Shown one piece after another: positions 8,540 to 15,755 of a stretch of 30,291 bases of DNA. The DNA comes from Puniceicoccaceae bacterium. GTDB lineage: Bacteria > Verrucomicrobiota > Verrucomicrobiae > Opitutales > Coraliomargaritaceae. The stretch's first letter is position 1; each line of letters begins with the position of its first letter. Location of the stretch: positions 1 to 30,291 of the forward strand of contig CABXXS010000011.1 in NCBI GenBank assembly GCA_902516225.1, read 5' to 3'. Both the position numbers and the translations under genes were made by a program. The notes below the pieces were generated by a model, which had not been told where the DNA came from, made no database searches, and saw nothing but the letters and a program-made list of their open reading frames with translations.

Positions 8540-10468
8540 TTAAGTCGCCAAATAAGTATTTCCGCGTAGTAGCTCTACATATTCTTCAAGCATGCGTGTT
8601 CCTTCGCGAGGTTTAATTTCGTCCGCTTTAGTGGCGCGGTCGATCATTTTCTTCATACGCCGTGTAAGAATATGCCCATCATATTGAGTAAATCCAAGAA
8701 CATCGCTTGCCGTGAACCCTTTGATACTGTCTTCAATGTAGAAGCCGTCTTCCTCATCATCTTCCAAAAATACGTGTACTTCGTTTACCCGACCGAATAA
8801 ATTGTGAAGATCACCCATAATGTCCTGGTAAGCTCCAACCAAGAAAATGCCTAAATAATAAGGATCGTTCGACTTTAATGGATGTAGACGTATGGTTTGC
8901 CTAATGTCTTCGACATCCGTGAAAGAAGAAACTTTGCCTTCACTGTCGCAGGTGATATCGACTAAAGTAGCATCGACATCAGGGCATTCATCCAAGCGAT
9001 GTAGAGGAGCAACGGGGAAGAGTTGCTTACATGCCCAATGGTCTATCAGTGACTGAAAGACAGAAAAGTTACAAACGTATTGATCTGCCATCATCTTTGG
9101 AAGGCGATCTAATTCCTCTGGAGTGTAGCCCTCACCTTTTCTTTGATTGCAAAGATCTTTACAAATTGCCCAATAGGTGGCGTCTAGCTGAGCACGTTCT
9201 TTAAGATTAAGGTATCCTAAGCTAAAAAGATTATTTGACTCTTCTTTTTTTTGCAGGGCATCGTGATAGCGCTCCAAAGACGTCGAGCCGTGCTCATTTT
9301 TGAGAATGGCTAGCATATCACGTAATACGGGATTAACTTTCTTGCTTACAGAAAGCGCCTCTACGGGCGTAGCTGTTTTTGAAATACGGTCGCAGACCTG
9401 GGTGATTAAGATAGAGTGAGGAGCGACGACTGCCCTGCCACTCTCTGTCACAATATCGGGAACTTGAACACCTGCATCCTTACAAACAGCATTAATATTA
9501 TACACGACATCACGAGCGTACTCTCTCATCGTATAATTCATCGAACTTTCATAATTACTTCGGGATCCGTCGTAATCAATCCCGAGCCCCCCACCCACAT
9601 CCATTAATTCTAAGGGAAAACCCATTTTTTTAAGCTCGCAGTAAAAACGAGCGGATTCGACTGTTGCTTTCTTAATTGTATGAATATTAGGAACTTGTGA
9701 ACCAATATGAAAATGCACTAGGCGTAAGCTCTCGCTTAATTTTGCACGTTTGAGGCGTTTGGCCGCATCGATGACCTCTGGGCTAGTTAGCCCGAACTTG
9801 GCATCCTCACCAGAGGAACTAGCCCATTTACCCTCACCCGCAGTAGCTAACTTTAAGCGAAAGCCGATACGTGGGATTATACCGAGCTTTTTTGACATCT
9901 TGATAATACGTGAAACTTCGCTTATCTGCTCCACAACAAGGTAAATTTCTTTTCCCAAGCGTAATCCCTGAAGAGCAAGGCGAATAAATTCGTCGTCTTT
10001 GTAACCATTACATATTATTAAAGACTTCGGGTCTTTATGCATTGCTATCGCAATCATAAGCTCAGGTTTACTACCACATTCTAGGCCATAGTTGAATGGT
10101 TTGCCCGCATCCAAAATCTCTTCTACAACTTCGCGCAATTGATTAACTTTTACCGGGAAGACACCGCGATACCGACCGGAATACTCCTCGTCCTGAATTG
10201 CTTCGTGAAAGAGCTGATTTAGCTCAATAACTCGTGTGTGTAGCAGATCTTGAATGCGCACAGTTAGCGGCGGTTTGAGGCCTTTATCCGCAGCTTCTTT
10301 AACTATGTCATGGATGCGGATAGCGCGCTTATCACGTAGAGGGTGCACTAGCATAAACCCATCATTATCAATCGAAAAATGTCCTCCACCCCAGCACTTA
10401 AGGCCGTAGTATTTTTCTGATTCAACCACAGACCAAGACGGCTCATTACCATTAGTTGATACTGCCAT
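8540..10468 (-). CDS. speA: Biosynthetic arginine decarboxylase (PLP-dependent)
   Basis: SpeA converts arginine to agmatine, the first step of the agmatine route to putrescine. The 642-residue length fits the family. Seen are the PLP lysine (Lys107) in GVFPVKVNQ, the glycine-rich phosphate site DVGGGLGIDYDGS, HFHIGSQV, ESGRAVVAPHS and the substrate/active-site Cys segment VDITCDSEGKVSSF near the C-terminus. The following GIFLVGAYQDIMGDLHNLFG is a signature of long ornithine/arginine decarboxylases of this fold. It is followed by tilS after 14 bases. The first gene of the window (CANS dehydrogenase-like) could act further down the same polyamine route. Confidence 0.96.
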   Translation of the reverse strand: MAVSTNGNEPSWSVVESEKYYGLKCWGGGHFSIDNDGFMLVHPLRDKRAIRIHDIVKEAADKGLKPPLTVRIQDLLHTRVIELNQLFHEAIQDEEYSGRYRGVFPVKVNQLREVVEEILDAGKPFNYGLECGSKPELMIAIAMHKDPKSLIICNGYKDDEFIRLALQGLRLGKEIYLVVEQISEVSRIIKMSKKLGIIPRIGFRLKLATAGEGKWASSSGEDAKFGLTSPEVIDAAKRLKRAKLSESLRLVHFHIGSQVPNIHTIKKATVESARFYCELKKMGFPLELMDVGGGLGIDYDGSRSNYESSMNYTMREYARDVVYNINAVCKDAGVQVPDIVTESGRAVVAPHSILITQVCDRISKTATPVEALSVSKKVNPVLRDMLAILKNEHGSTSLERYHDALQKKEESNNLFSLGYLNLKERAQLDATYWAICKDLCNQRKGEGYTPEELDRLPKMMADQYVCNFSVFQSLIDHWACKQLFPVAPLHRLDECPDVDATLVDITCDSEGKVSSFTDVEDIRQTIRLHPLKSNDPYYLGIFLVGAYQDIMGDLHNLFGRVNEVHVFLEDDEEDGFYIEDSIKGFTASDVLGFTQYDGHILTRRMKKMIDRATKADEIKPREGTRMLEEYVELLRGNTYLAT

Positions 10469-10492
10469 ATTAATTTATGATAGTAGTACGAT

Positions 10493-10536
10493 TAGGGCTC
10501 ACAATCAGGCAATTCGAACACAGTACTCAAGCCCTA
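10493..10536. repeat. Long-loop inverted repeat between gcvH and speA
   Basis: TAGGGCT at 10493-10499 and AGCCCTA at 10530-10536 are perfect 7-bp arms around a 30-nt loop. On the minus strand the structure would lie in the leader of speA, ending about 24 bases before its start codon. No T-run follows it, so it is not a typical terminator. A role in translational or processing control of speA is possible but unproven. Confidence 0.3.
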
Positions 10537-10554
10537 GAATAAAATAGGCTATAC

Positions 10555-10935
10555 TTAGACTAACTCAGCATAGGCTTCTGCCTGAAGCAAGTCGTCTACC
10601 TGAGAAGAATTAATAATGCGAATTTTCAATAGCCAGCCTTTTTCATAAGGGTCGCTATTTAGTAATTCTGGCTCAGACTCAACATCTTGGTTTATCTCTA
10701 GTACTTCTGCATCGATCGGCATGAATAAATCCGAGGCAGCTTTGACAGATTCAATGACACCAAAAGTATCTGCTAGGCTGAAAGACTCACCAGGAGTGGG
10801 AAACTCAACGAATGTAATATCGCCCAAACTTTCTTGCGCGTAGTCTGTAATACCTACTAATGCAGTACCATCTTCGTCTACTAGGATCCACTCATGATCT
10901 TTAGTGTAGAGGAGCGCTTTAGGAATATGGCTCAT
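10555..10935 (-). CDS. gcvH: Glycine cleavage system H protein
   Basis: GcvH carries the lipoyl group that shuttles the aminomethyl intermediate between the P, T and L proteins of the glycine cleavage system. The 126-residue protein has the conserved start YTKDHEWI, the ITDYAQESLGDITFVEFP strand set and the lipoylated Lys65 in GVIESVKAASDLFMPI. It ends with GWLLKIRI. All residues expected for lipoylation are present. gcvT and gcvP are not in the window. The gene is 38 bases downstream of the lipoprotein gene and 86 bases upstream of speA on the same strand. I saw no glycine riboswitch in front of it. Confidence 0.95.
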   Translation of the reverse strand: MSHIPKALLYTKDHEWILVDEDGTALVGITDYAQESLGDITFVEFPTPGESFSLADTFGVIESVKAASDLFMPIDAEVLEINQDVESEPELLNSDPYEKGWLLKIRIINSSQVDDLLQAEAYAELV

Positions 10936-10973
10936 TTGTTTTATATTTAAATAATTCTATAATACGGACAGAA

Positions 10974-11681
10974 TTACTGTTCTTGGAAAAACTCAATAAT
11001 CTGCTCAATCATAAACTTGTGCTCTGAAGGTGTGATTTCGCCAGACTCTAACTTTTCGTCGGCAGCAAGCGTACGCTGTGCCATTTGCTCGAAAAGATCT
11101 GGCTCAGAAACAACTGAAACTAAGTCGCTTATCATTTCTGTTTTCTTTATACTTGGTTCAAGGTCTGCGTAAAAAAAGTCAATAATCTGCTCAATGATAA
11201 ACTTGTGCTCTAAAGGTGTGATTTCGCCAGACTCTAATTTTTCGTCAGCAGCAAGCGCACGCTGTGCCATTCGCTCGAAAGGATCTGGCCCAGTAGAAGT
11301 TGGGATTAAGCCACTTTCCATTTCTGTTTTCATTGTACCTGGTTCAAGATCAACATGAAAACCGAGATCTTTTTCTAAACCGAAACGAATAAAATTATCC
11401 GCTTTCTCATTGGGCACAGGCGCGAAGTATTTCACTGCTGAATTGTAGCCCCGCTTCTCAAGTCTGACTTCATGGGTCAACTTACGAGCAAGGTCAATTT
11501 TCATGGGTGTCACACCGGTGGGTACACCATTAATGTACACGCTAGCCTCGGTTGGGAAAGAAAGAATAATAACTTCCTGCGGTAGACCTTTAAAGGTGCC
11601 TTTTTCAAACGAGGTGCAACCCGAAAATAAGAACAATAAAGAACTGAAACACGCTATAAATAAAAGTGGCAATATTTTCAT
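10974..11681 (-). CDS. PEGA-domain lipoprotein with duplicated SHOCT-like C-terminal module
   Basis: The 235-residue protein begins with a lipoprotein signal (hydrophobic LLFIACFSSLLFLFSGC, lipidated Cys22). A PEGA-like beta domain follows at about 36-82 (PTEASVYINGVPTGVTPMKI, then the conserved KRGY). PEGA domains are found in surface or envelope proteins. The second half consists of two head-to-tail copies of a 62-residue unit (111-172 and 173-234) with 43 of 62 identical residues in my hand alignment. Each copy carries AADEKLESGEITP followed by EHKF and IEQII, which resembles the short oligomerisation domain SHOCT. Function is unknown. It is divergent from the CNNM/CBS gene and just upstream of gcvH. 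Confidence 0.7.
   Translation of the reverse strand: MKILPLLFIACFSSLLFLFSGCTSFEKGTFKGLPQEVIILSFPTEASVYINGVPTGVTPMKIDLARKLTHEVRLEKRGYNSAVKYFAPVPNEKADNFIRFGLEKDLGFHVDLEPGTMKTEMESGLIPTSTGPDPFERMAQRALAADEKLESGEITPLEHKFIIEQIIDFFYADLEPSIKKTEMISDLVSVVSEPDLFEQMAQRTLAADEKLESGEITPSEHKFMIEQIIEFFQEQ
10980..11351. repeat. 186-bp direct tandem duplication inside the lipoprotein gene
   Basis: Two adjacent copies (about 10980-11165 and 11166-11351) align with an exact 186-bp period. For example, TCAATAATCTGCTCAAT occurs at 10993 and 11179, and GGTTCAAG at 11155 and 11341. The period is 62 codons, so the frame is kept. The half encoding the SHOCT-like helix pair is nearly identical in DNA, with only scattered third-position changes. 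The other half has diverged more. Confidence 0.9.
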
Positions 11682-11864
11682 GTAATTAATATTAGCAATG
11701 AATCGATCGTAATAATAGCGTCAAGACTATAGAAAGTAGTATACTCAAGAGTTAGTTACTGTAAATTAGTTCTTGAATTCTCGCACTTCCAAAGACCAAA
11801 ATAATATACGGTTGCATCCAACTAAATTGAAGTTTTTAGACTTCTTTAGAATCGCACCTAAACA

Positions 11865-12917
11865 ATGACTCTTGCCTTTATTTTAGCCATAGCCTTCACG
11901 ATTAGCGTCTCTGCTCTGTGCTCTATACTTGAAGCCATGATATTTAGCACGACAACTGCTGAAATTGAAGGGTTAAAAAAGGCTCATCCCAAACGGGGTA
12001 AAAAACTCGAGAAATACAAACTTGGACTTGAAGAAACGAGTTCTGCAATCCTCAGCCTTAATACTATAGCAAATACGCTGGGTGCTACTATGATAGGTGG
12101 ACTGGCAGTTCAAATATGGCCGTATGATAGTAACATTCTACTGAAGATCTCGATTCTAATGGCGGCATCCATTCTTTTCTTTTCGGAGATTATTCCAAAA
12201 AATGTTGGCGTACTTTACCGTCCTACTCTTCAGCCTATCCTCATTTTTCCACTCTCTTGGCTCTGCGCCTTGATGATGCCCCTCTCCAGGGTAGTTGGAT
12301 TTATTATCCGCTTATTATTAAAGCCGAGCTCTAATGAGACCGAAAGCGAAGAAGAGATCCTACTACTCGCAGAGAAGAGCGCAAAGGAAGGAACTTTAAC
12401 AACTAAAGAACGTGACATGATCAATAACGCGCTCAGCTTGGATGACTTACTAGTCAACGAGATCATGACTCCACGCACTGTCGTACATGTGATTGATGGG
12501 CGAAAGAGTATTGCTTGCCTACTAAATAAAAATCCCGACATCCCTTTCGCTAGAATCCCAATCTACCAGGATCAAAGCGATAATATTACTGGAGTGGTTC
12601 GAAGGCGTGATATCCTTGCCGCTAAAGCTGCAGGTAATGATGGAATTAATGTAAGTACTTTAGCCAAAGAGGCTGTGGTTGTCCCTGATAATGCAACTGC
12701 TTCGGATGCCCTGCAGACCTTCTTAAAGACTCGCCAACAGCTAGCGATCACGGTGGACGAGTTTGGTTCTATGTCCGGAGTCATTGCGATGGAAGACGTG
12801 ATCGAGCACATTATAGGGCAGGAAATTTTTGAAGACGATGATCCAGCAGTAGATATGCGAGATTTGGCTCGTCGCCAGCAATTGGTAGAAAAGCACAAGA
12901 ATCGCCGAAAAAGCTGA
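11865..12917 (+). CDS. CNNM/DUF21 and CBS-domain membrane protein (CorC/HlyC-like)
   Basis: The 350-residue protein has an N-terminal CNNM (DUF21) transmembrane domain of about 150 residues. It includes a first helix LAFILAIAFTISVSALCSIL, the conserved SLNTIANTLGATMIGGLAV helix and FFSEIIPKNVGV. A pair of CBS domains follows (about 200-320) with IMTPRTVV, FARIPIYQDQSDNITGVV, and VDEFGSMSGVIAMEDVIEHIIGQEI. Relatives act in magnesium/cobalt transport or efflux, with CBS domains sensing nucleotides. The protein stops soon after the second CBS domain. The CorC_HlyC (transporter-associated) domain of longer relatives is missing. The gene is convergent with the DUF6172-like gene, with only two bases between their stops. 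Confidence 0.87.
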   Translation: MTLAFILAIAFTISVSALCSILEAMIFSTTTAEIEGLKKAHPKRGKKLEKYKLGLEETSSAILSLNTIANTLGATMIGGLAVQIWPYDSNILLKISILMAASILFFSEIIPKNVGVLYRPTLQPILIFPLSWLCALMMPLSRVVGFIIRLLLKPSSNETESEEEILLLAEKSAKEGTLTTKERDMINNALSLDDLLVNEIMTPRTVVHVIDGRKSIACLLNKNPDIPFARIPIYQDQSDNITGVVRRRDILAAKAAGNDGINVSTLAKEAVVVPDNATASDALQTFLKTRQQLAITVDEFGSMSGVIAMEDVIEHIIGQEIFEDDDPAVDMRDLARRQQLVEKHKNRRKS

Positions 12918-12938
12918 GTTTAAAAATTCTGCTTTTTT
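12908..12938. terminator. Possible shared hairpin at the convergent gene ends
   Basis: AAAAAGC and GCTTTTT arms flank a 16-nt loop around 12908-12937. They overlap the end of the CNNM gene and the end of the DUF6172-like gene. The stem is A/T-rich with a T-run on each strand, so it could act as a weak bidirectional terminator. Confidence 0.3.
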
Positions 12939-13213
12939 ATACGCTTTTTAGGCTTAGCTAAAATCTCTACATAACAGGAATCACCACTTTTCCCTTTAGT
13001 CTCTCCTACAGCTTTTGAAAGAGCACTTACATGGACAGGTAGGGCGGATTCAGGACTAGTCCCGACTCTGCAGTCGAAGTCCCAGAAGTCGAAGCCCTCA
13101 GGTAATTTCTTATTACGTTCGCGTTTGAGGTACTTGTTTGCCTCAGCACGTATTGAATCTATAAGGCGATCGGGCTGAATCTTAGGGTGAGTAAGCAGGA
13201 AGCTTTTTTTCAT
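12920..13213 (-). CDS. DUF6172-like small protein
   Basis: The 97-residue protein begins MKKSFLLTHPKIQPDRLIDSI, with KYLKRERNKKLPEGFDFWDFDCR in the middle and a basic C-terminus. I recognise this pattern (KxFxLTHPK, KYLKRER, LPEGxDFWDFDC) as the small uncharacterised DUF6172 family, widespread in proteobacteria and some other phyla. No enzyme motif is visible. The high charge and the LKRER/PKKRIKK stretches would suit nucleic-acid or ribosome contact, but that is only a guess. It ends two bases from the stop codon of the CNNM gene and faces away from dapA. Confidence 0.65.
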   Translation of the reverse strand: MKKSFLLTHPKIQPDRLIDSIRAEANKYLKRERNKKLPEGFDFWDFDCRVGTSPESALPVHVSALSKAVGETKGKSGDSCYVEILAKPKKRIKKQNF

Positions 13214-13336
13214 ATATAAATCGAATAATACCTACTTATGGGTGATGCACATTAACAAACTAAATTTATGAAGATTAAACAATTTGTTTGCACTGCCTTA
13301 TGTAAGTTTTTTGGTAAGTTTTATACTAGTGGTATT

Positions 13337-13357
13337 ATACTGTTGTATCGACAGTAT
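13337..13357. promoter_or_regulatory. Perfect 7-bp dyad upstream of dapA
   Basis: ATACTGT at 13337-13343 and ACAGTAT at 13351-13357 are perfect arms around a 7-nt spacer. They lie 60 bases before the dapA start in an AT-rich spacer. The core CTGT-N7-ACAG resembles a LexA-type box but is one base short of the E. coli spacing (N8). It may be an operator for the dap operon or for the opposite gene. A 5-bp AAACA/TGTTT dyad also lies at 13277-13289. Confidence 0.35.
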
Positions 13358-13417
13358 CTTATGTTCCTGTATTTTATTAACTAGTTTTCAGACGATTTAC
13401 ATCCTTTTTTATCCATT

Positions 13418-14314
13418 ATGAATACAAGGCCATTTTCGGGGGTTTTTACTGCACTCGCTACACCAATGCAGGGCGGTGAGGTCGCCTTTGGAGATCTTGA
13501 GAAACTAATCGCTCATCAACTCGCAGGCGGCATCGATGGTCTTGTATCTGTCGGCACCACTGGCGAATCCCCTACCCTGAGCACTTCCGAGCATATTGAA
13601 GTGGTTCGTGCCACCGTCCTTGCAGCTGATGGTAAAGTGCCCGTATACGCTGGCACTGGATCAAATGCTACTACTGAAGCGGTAGCACTTACCCAGGAAG
13701 CGGAAAGGGCAGGAGCCGATGGCTTTCTTATCGTTGCACCCTATTACAATAAACCGAGCCAAGAAGGCCTTTTTCAACATTTCTCTAGAATAGCCGAGAG
13801 TACTGAGAAACCTATTATTCTCTACTCGATCCCATCTCGCTGCGGAATTGAAATTTCCGTGGAAGTGACCGCGCGGCTCCATGAAAAGTATCCGCATATC
13901 TGCTGCATGAAAGCTGCTGAAGGCTCTTGCGAAAAAGTGACCGATTATGTGCGCGCCCTCGGGGACGACTTCTCTGTAATGGGCGGCGACGATGGGCTAA
14001 CGCTACCCTTTATCTCGGCTGGTGCCACTGGAGTAATCAGCGTGGCTTCTAATCTTGTTGTCGAGCCCCTCGTCGAAATGGTGAGCTTTGCTAACAATAA
14101 TGATTTTGATTCGGCCCGTAAGACCTTCTTTAAGTATCATCCGCTTTTTAAAGTTATCTTCCACGAACCGAACCCAGTACCCATCAAGTATGCGCTCAAG
14201 CGTGCGAATATTATCTGCTCGGACGAAGTGCGGCTTCCCCTGAGTAATATTACGCAAGAGACAGCAAACACGCTAGATTCGATTCTTGATGAGCTAGGGC
14301 TCATTCATACTTAA
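13418..14314 (+). CDS. dapA: 4-hydroxy-tetrahydrodipicolinate synthase
   Basis: DapA condenses pyruvate with aspartate semialdehyde, the first committed step toward diaminopimelate and lysine. The 298-residue TIM barrel has GTTGES (Thr47/Thr48), Tyr110 in APYYNKPSQEGLF, Tyr136 and Arg141 in LYSIPSRCGIE and the Schiff-base Lys165 in ICCMKAAEGS. All catalytic residues are present. The segment after the lysine reads AAEGS where KEASG/KEATG is usual, a modest departure. dapB follows after 46 bases and ruvA after that, so the three probably form one transcript starting in the AT-rich spacer upstream. I saw no lysine riboswitch in that 204-base spacer. Confidence 0.96.
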   Translation: MNTRPFSGVFTALATPMQGGEVAFGDLEKLIAHQLAGGIDGLVSVGTTGESPTLSTSEHIEVVRATVLAADGKVPVYAGTGSNATTEAVALTQEAERAGADGFLIVAPYYNKPSQEGLFQHFSRIAESTEKPIILYSIPSRCGIEISVEVTARLHEKYPHICCMKAAEGSCEKVTDYVRALGDDFSVMGGDDGLTLPFISAGATGVISVASNLVVEPLVEMVSFANNNDFDSARKTFFKYHPLFKVIFHEPNPVPIKYALKRANIICSDEVRLPLSNITQETANTLDSILDELGLIHT

Positions 14315-14360
14315 ATACCCTATCATTCGAAGGATATCATCCCATTCAACCAGACTTGAT

Positions 14361-15098
14361 ATGCCAATTAAAATTCTTCTCAACGGCTCGCGCGGACGCA
14401 TGGGTCTGACGATCGAAGCAATCGCAAAAAACAACGACGCTGAGATCACTTCTTCGTGCGATATCGGTGACGACCCTTCCGAGTGCGCTGAAGACTGTGA
14501 TGTAATCATCGACTTCAGCTTCCATGAGGTGACCCAAAGCATTGCCAAACTAGCTGTGGCTAAGAACTTACCACTGATAATCGGAACTACCGGCCACACA
14601 AACGAAGAAAAAGACCAGATTATAGCTTTAGTGGAGGGTAAAATTCCCGTTGTATGGGCTGGAAACTACTCCGTTGGGGTAAATACACTCAACTACCTGA
14701 CCCGCAAGGCAGCTCAAATACTTGGAGAAGACTACGAGCCAGAAGTCCTAGAAATGCACCATCATGACAAGAAAGATGCTCCAAGTGGAACGGCCGAACG
14801 TATAATCGAGATTTTAAAAGACAGTTACGAAATGAATCATGAGAATGTCGTGCACGGCCGCGAGGGTCTGGTAGGCGCTCGCCCCAAAAAAGAAATTGGA
14901 GTGCACGCTATCCGTGGAGGCGATATTGTAGGAGAGCACACTGTATTTTTCTGTGGTGACGGCGAACGCTTTGAACTGACTCACCGCGCGACGGATCGTA
15001 AGATCTTTGCCCAAGGTGCAATCCGCGCTGCAAGATGGGCTACTTCGCAGAAACCAAGCATTTATAATATGGAGGATGTGCTCGGACTTACGGATTAG
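14361..15098 (+). CDS. dapB: 4-hydroxy-tetrahydrodipicolinate reductase
   Basis: DapB reduces the DapA product with NAD(P)H to tetrahydrodipicolinate. The 245-residue protein begins with the Rossmann motif ILLNGSRGRMG and continues with CDVIIDFSF, IIGTTGH, and the active-site block EMHHHDKKDAPSGTA containing the catalytic His and Lys. HAIRGGDIVGEHTVFF and FELTHRATDRKIFAQGAIRAARW close the protein, as is normal for the family. It lies between dapA and ruvA, separated by 46 and 27 bases. Confidence 0.96.
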   Translation: MPIKILLNGSRGRMGLTIEAIAKNNDAEITSSCDIGDDPSECAEDCDVIIDFSFHEVTQSIAKLAVAKNLPLIIGTTGHTNEEKDQIIALVEGKIPVVWAGNYSVGVNTLNYLTRKAAQILGEDYEPEVLEMHHHDKKDAPSGTAERIIEILKDSYEMNHENVVHGREGLVGARPKKEIGVHAIRGGDIVGEHTVFFCGDGERFELTHRATDRKIFAQGAIRAARWATSQKPSIYNMEDVLGLTD

Positions 15099-15125
15099 CA
15101 CCAACAGTACAGGAATACGAAAATT

Positions 15126-15725
15126 GTGATTTCTCGAATTAAAGGCATCGTTCTAGAATGCACTCCTTTGCTCGTAGTCCTAGAGGCAGCTGGCATCGGC
15201 TACGAAATAAATATTCCAGTCTCCTCCGCAGAAAAAGTACCTGCCATTGGCTCAGAGTGCAGCCTATTCATACACAGCGTTTATCGTGAGGACAGCGCTA
15301 CTTTATATGGGTTTGCTAGTCGCGAGGATCGTGATTTCTTTCGCCTTATAGTAGAGAAGGTCTCAGGAATTGGGCCAAAAATCGGAATAAGCATTCTAAG
15401 TCGCATGTCAACTGATCTACTTCGTAGCGCAATCGCTAGTTCTGATGTCGCACTACTTTCAAAATGCCCGGGAATTGGTAAAAAAACTGCCGAACGACTA
15501 GTAATTGAACTAAAAGACAAGGTAGGACTTACCTCAGAAGGAAGTGTCCCCTTTTCAGGCGATGTCAGCTCATCTGAAAACCCCAGCGCATTCCAAGATG
15601 CAGTCAGCAGTTTGATGATACTTGGCTACAAACCTGCCGATGCCGACAAGCTCGTGCGTAGAGCCGTCTCTGAGCTAGGCTCAAATTCTAGCGTAGAATC
15701 ACTTATAAAATCAGCTCTTTCATAG
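15126..15725 (+). CDS. ruvA: Holliday junction branch migration protein RuvA
   Basis: RuvA binds four-way junctions and recruits the RuvB motor. The 199-residue protein has the N-terminal OB fold (MISRIKGIVLE to YGFASREDRDFF), two helix-hairpin-helix motifs (VSGIGPKIGISIL and CPGIGKKTAERLVIEL) and, after a flexible Ser-rich linker (about 140-152), the C-terminal domain III (DAVSSLMILGYKPADADKLVRRAV) that touches RuvB. It starts with GTG, and a weak AGGA lies a few bases upstream. ruvB and ruvC are not in the window. It is downstream of dapB by 27 bases and convergent with the tolB-like gene. Confidence 0.96.
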   Translation: MISRIKGIVLECTPLLVVLEAAGIGYEINIPVSSAEKVPAIGSECSLFIHSVYREDSATLYGFASREDRDFFRLIVEKVSGIGPKIGISILSRMSTDLLRSAIASSDVALLSKCPGIGKKTAERLVIELKDKVGLTSEGSVPFSGDVSSSENPSAFQDAVSSLMILGYKPADADKLVRRAVSELGSNSSVESLIKSALS

Positions 15726-15741
15726 AATAGTATTTTCTATG
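15721..15741. terminator. Hairpin between the convergent ruvA and tolB-like genes
   Basis: CATAGAA (15721-15727) and TTCTATG (15735-15741) form a perfect 7-bp stem with a 7-nt loop. It includes the ruvA stop codon and sits 15 bases from the tolB-like stop. It is AT-rich and lacks a clear T-tract, so its strength as a terminator is doubtful. Confidence 0.35.
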
Positions 15742-15755
15742 TAAAAATTCCTTTG

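Noticed and set aside
10493..10536. tRNA-like element (the loop contains TTCGAAT and the arms are 7 bp)
   Set aside because: The TTCGAAT lies too far from the 3' arm, and no D or anticodon arm can be formed in 44 bases.
13214..13417. Lysine riboswitch in front of dapA
   Set aside because: The spacer is about 200 bases and AT-rich. I see none of the conserved helices or GC-rich core expected for an L-box, only short dyads.
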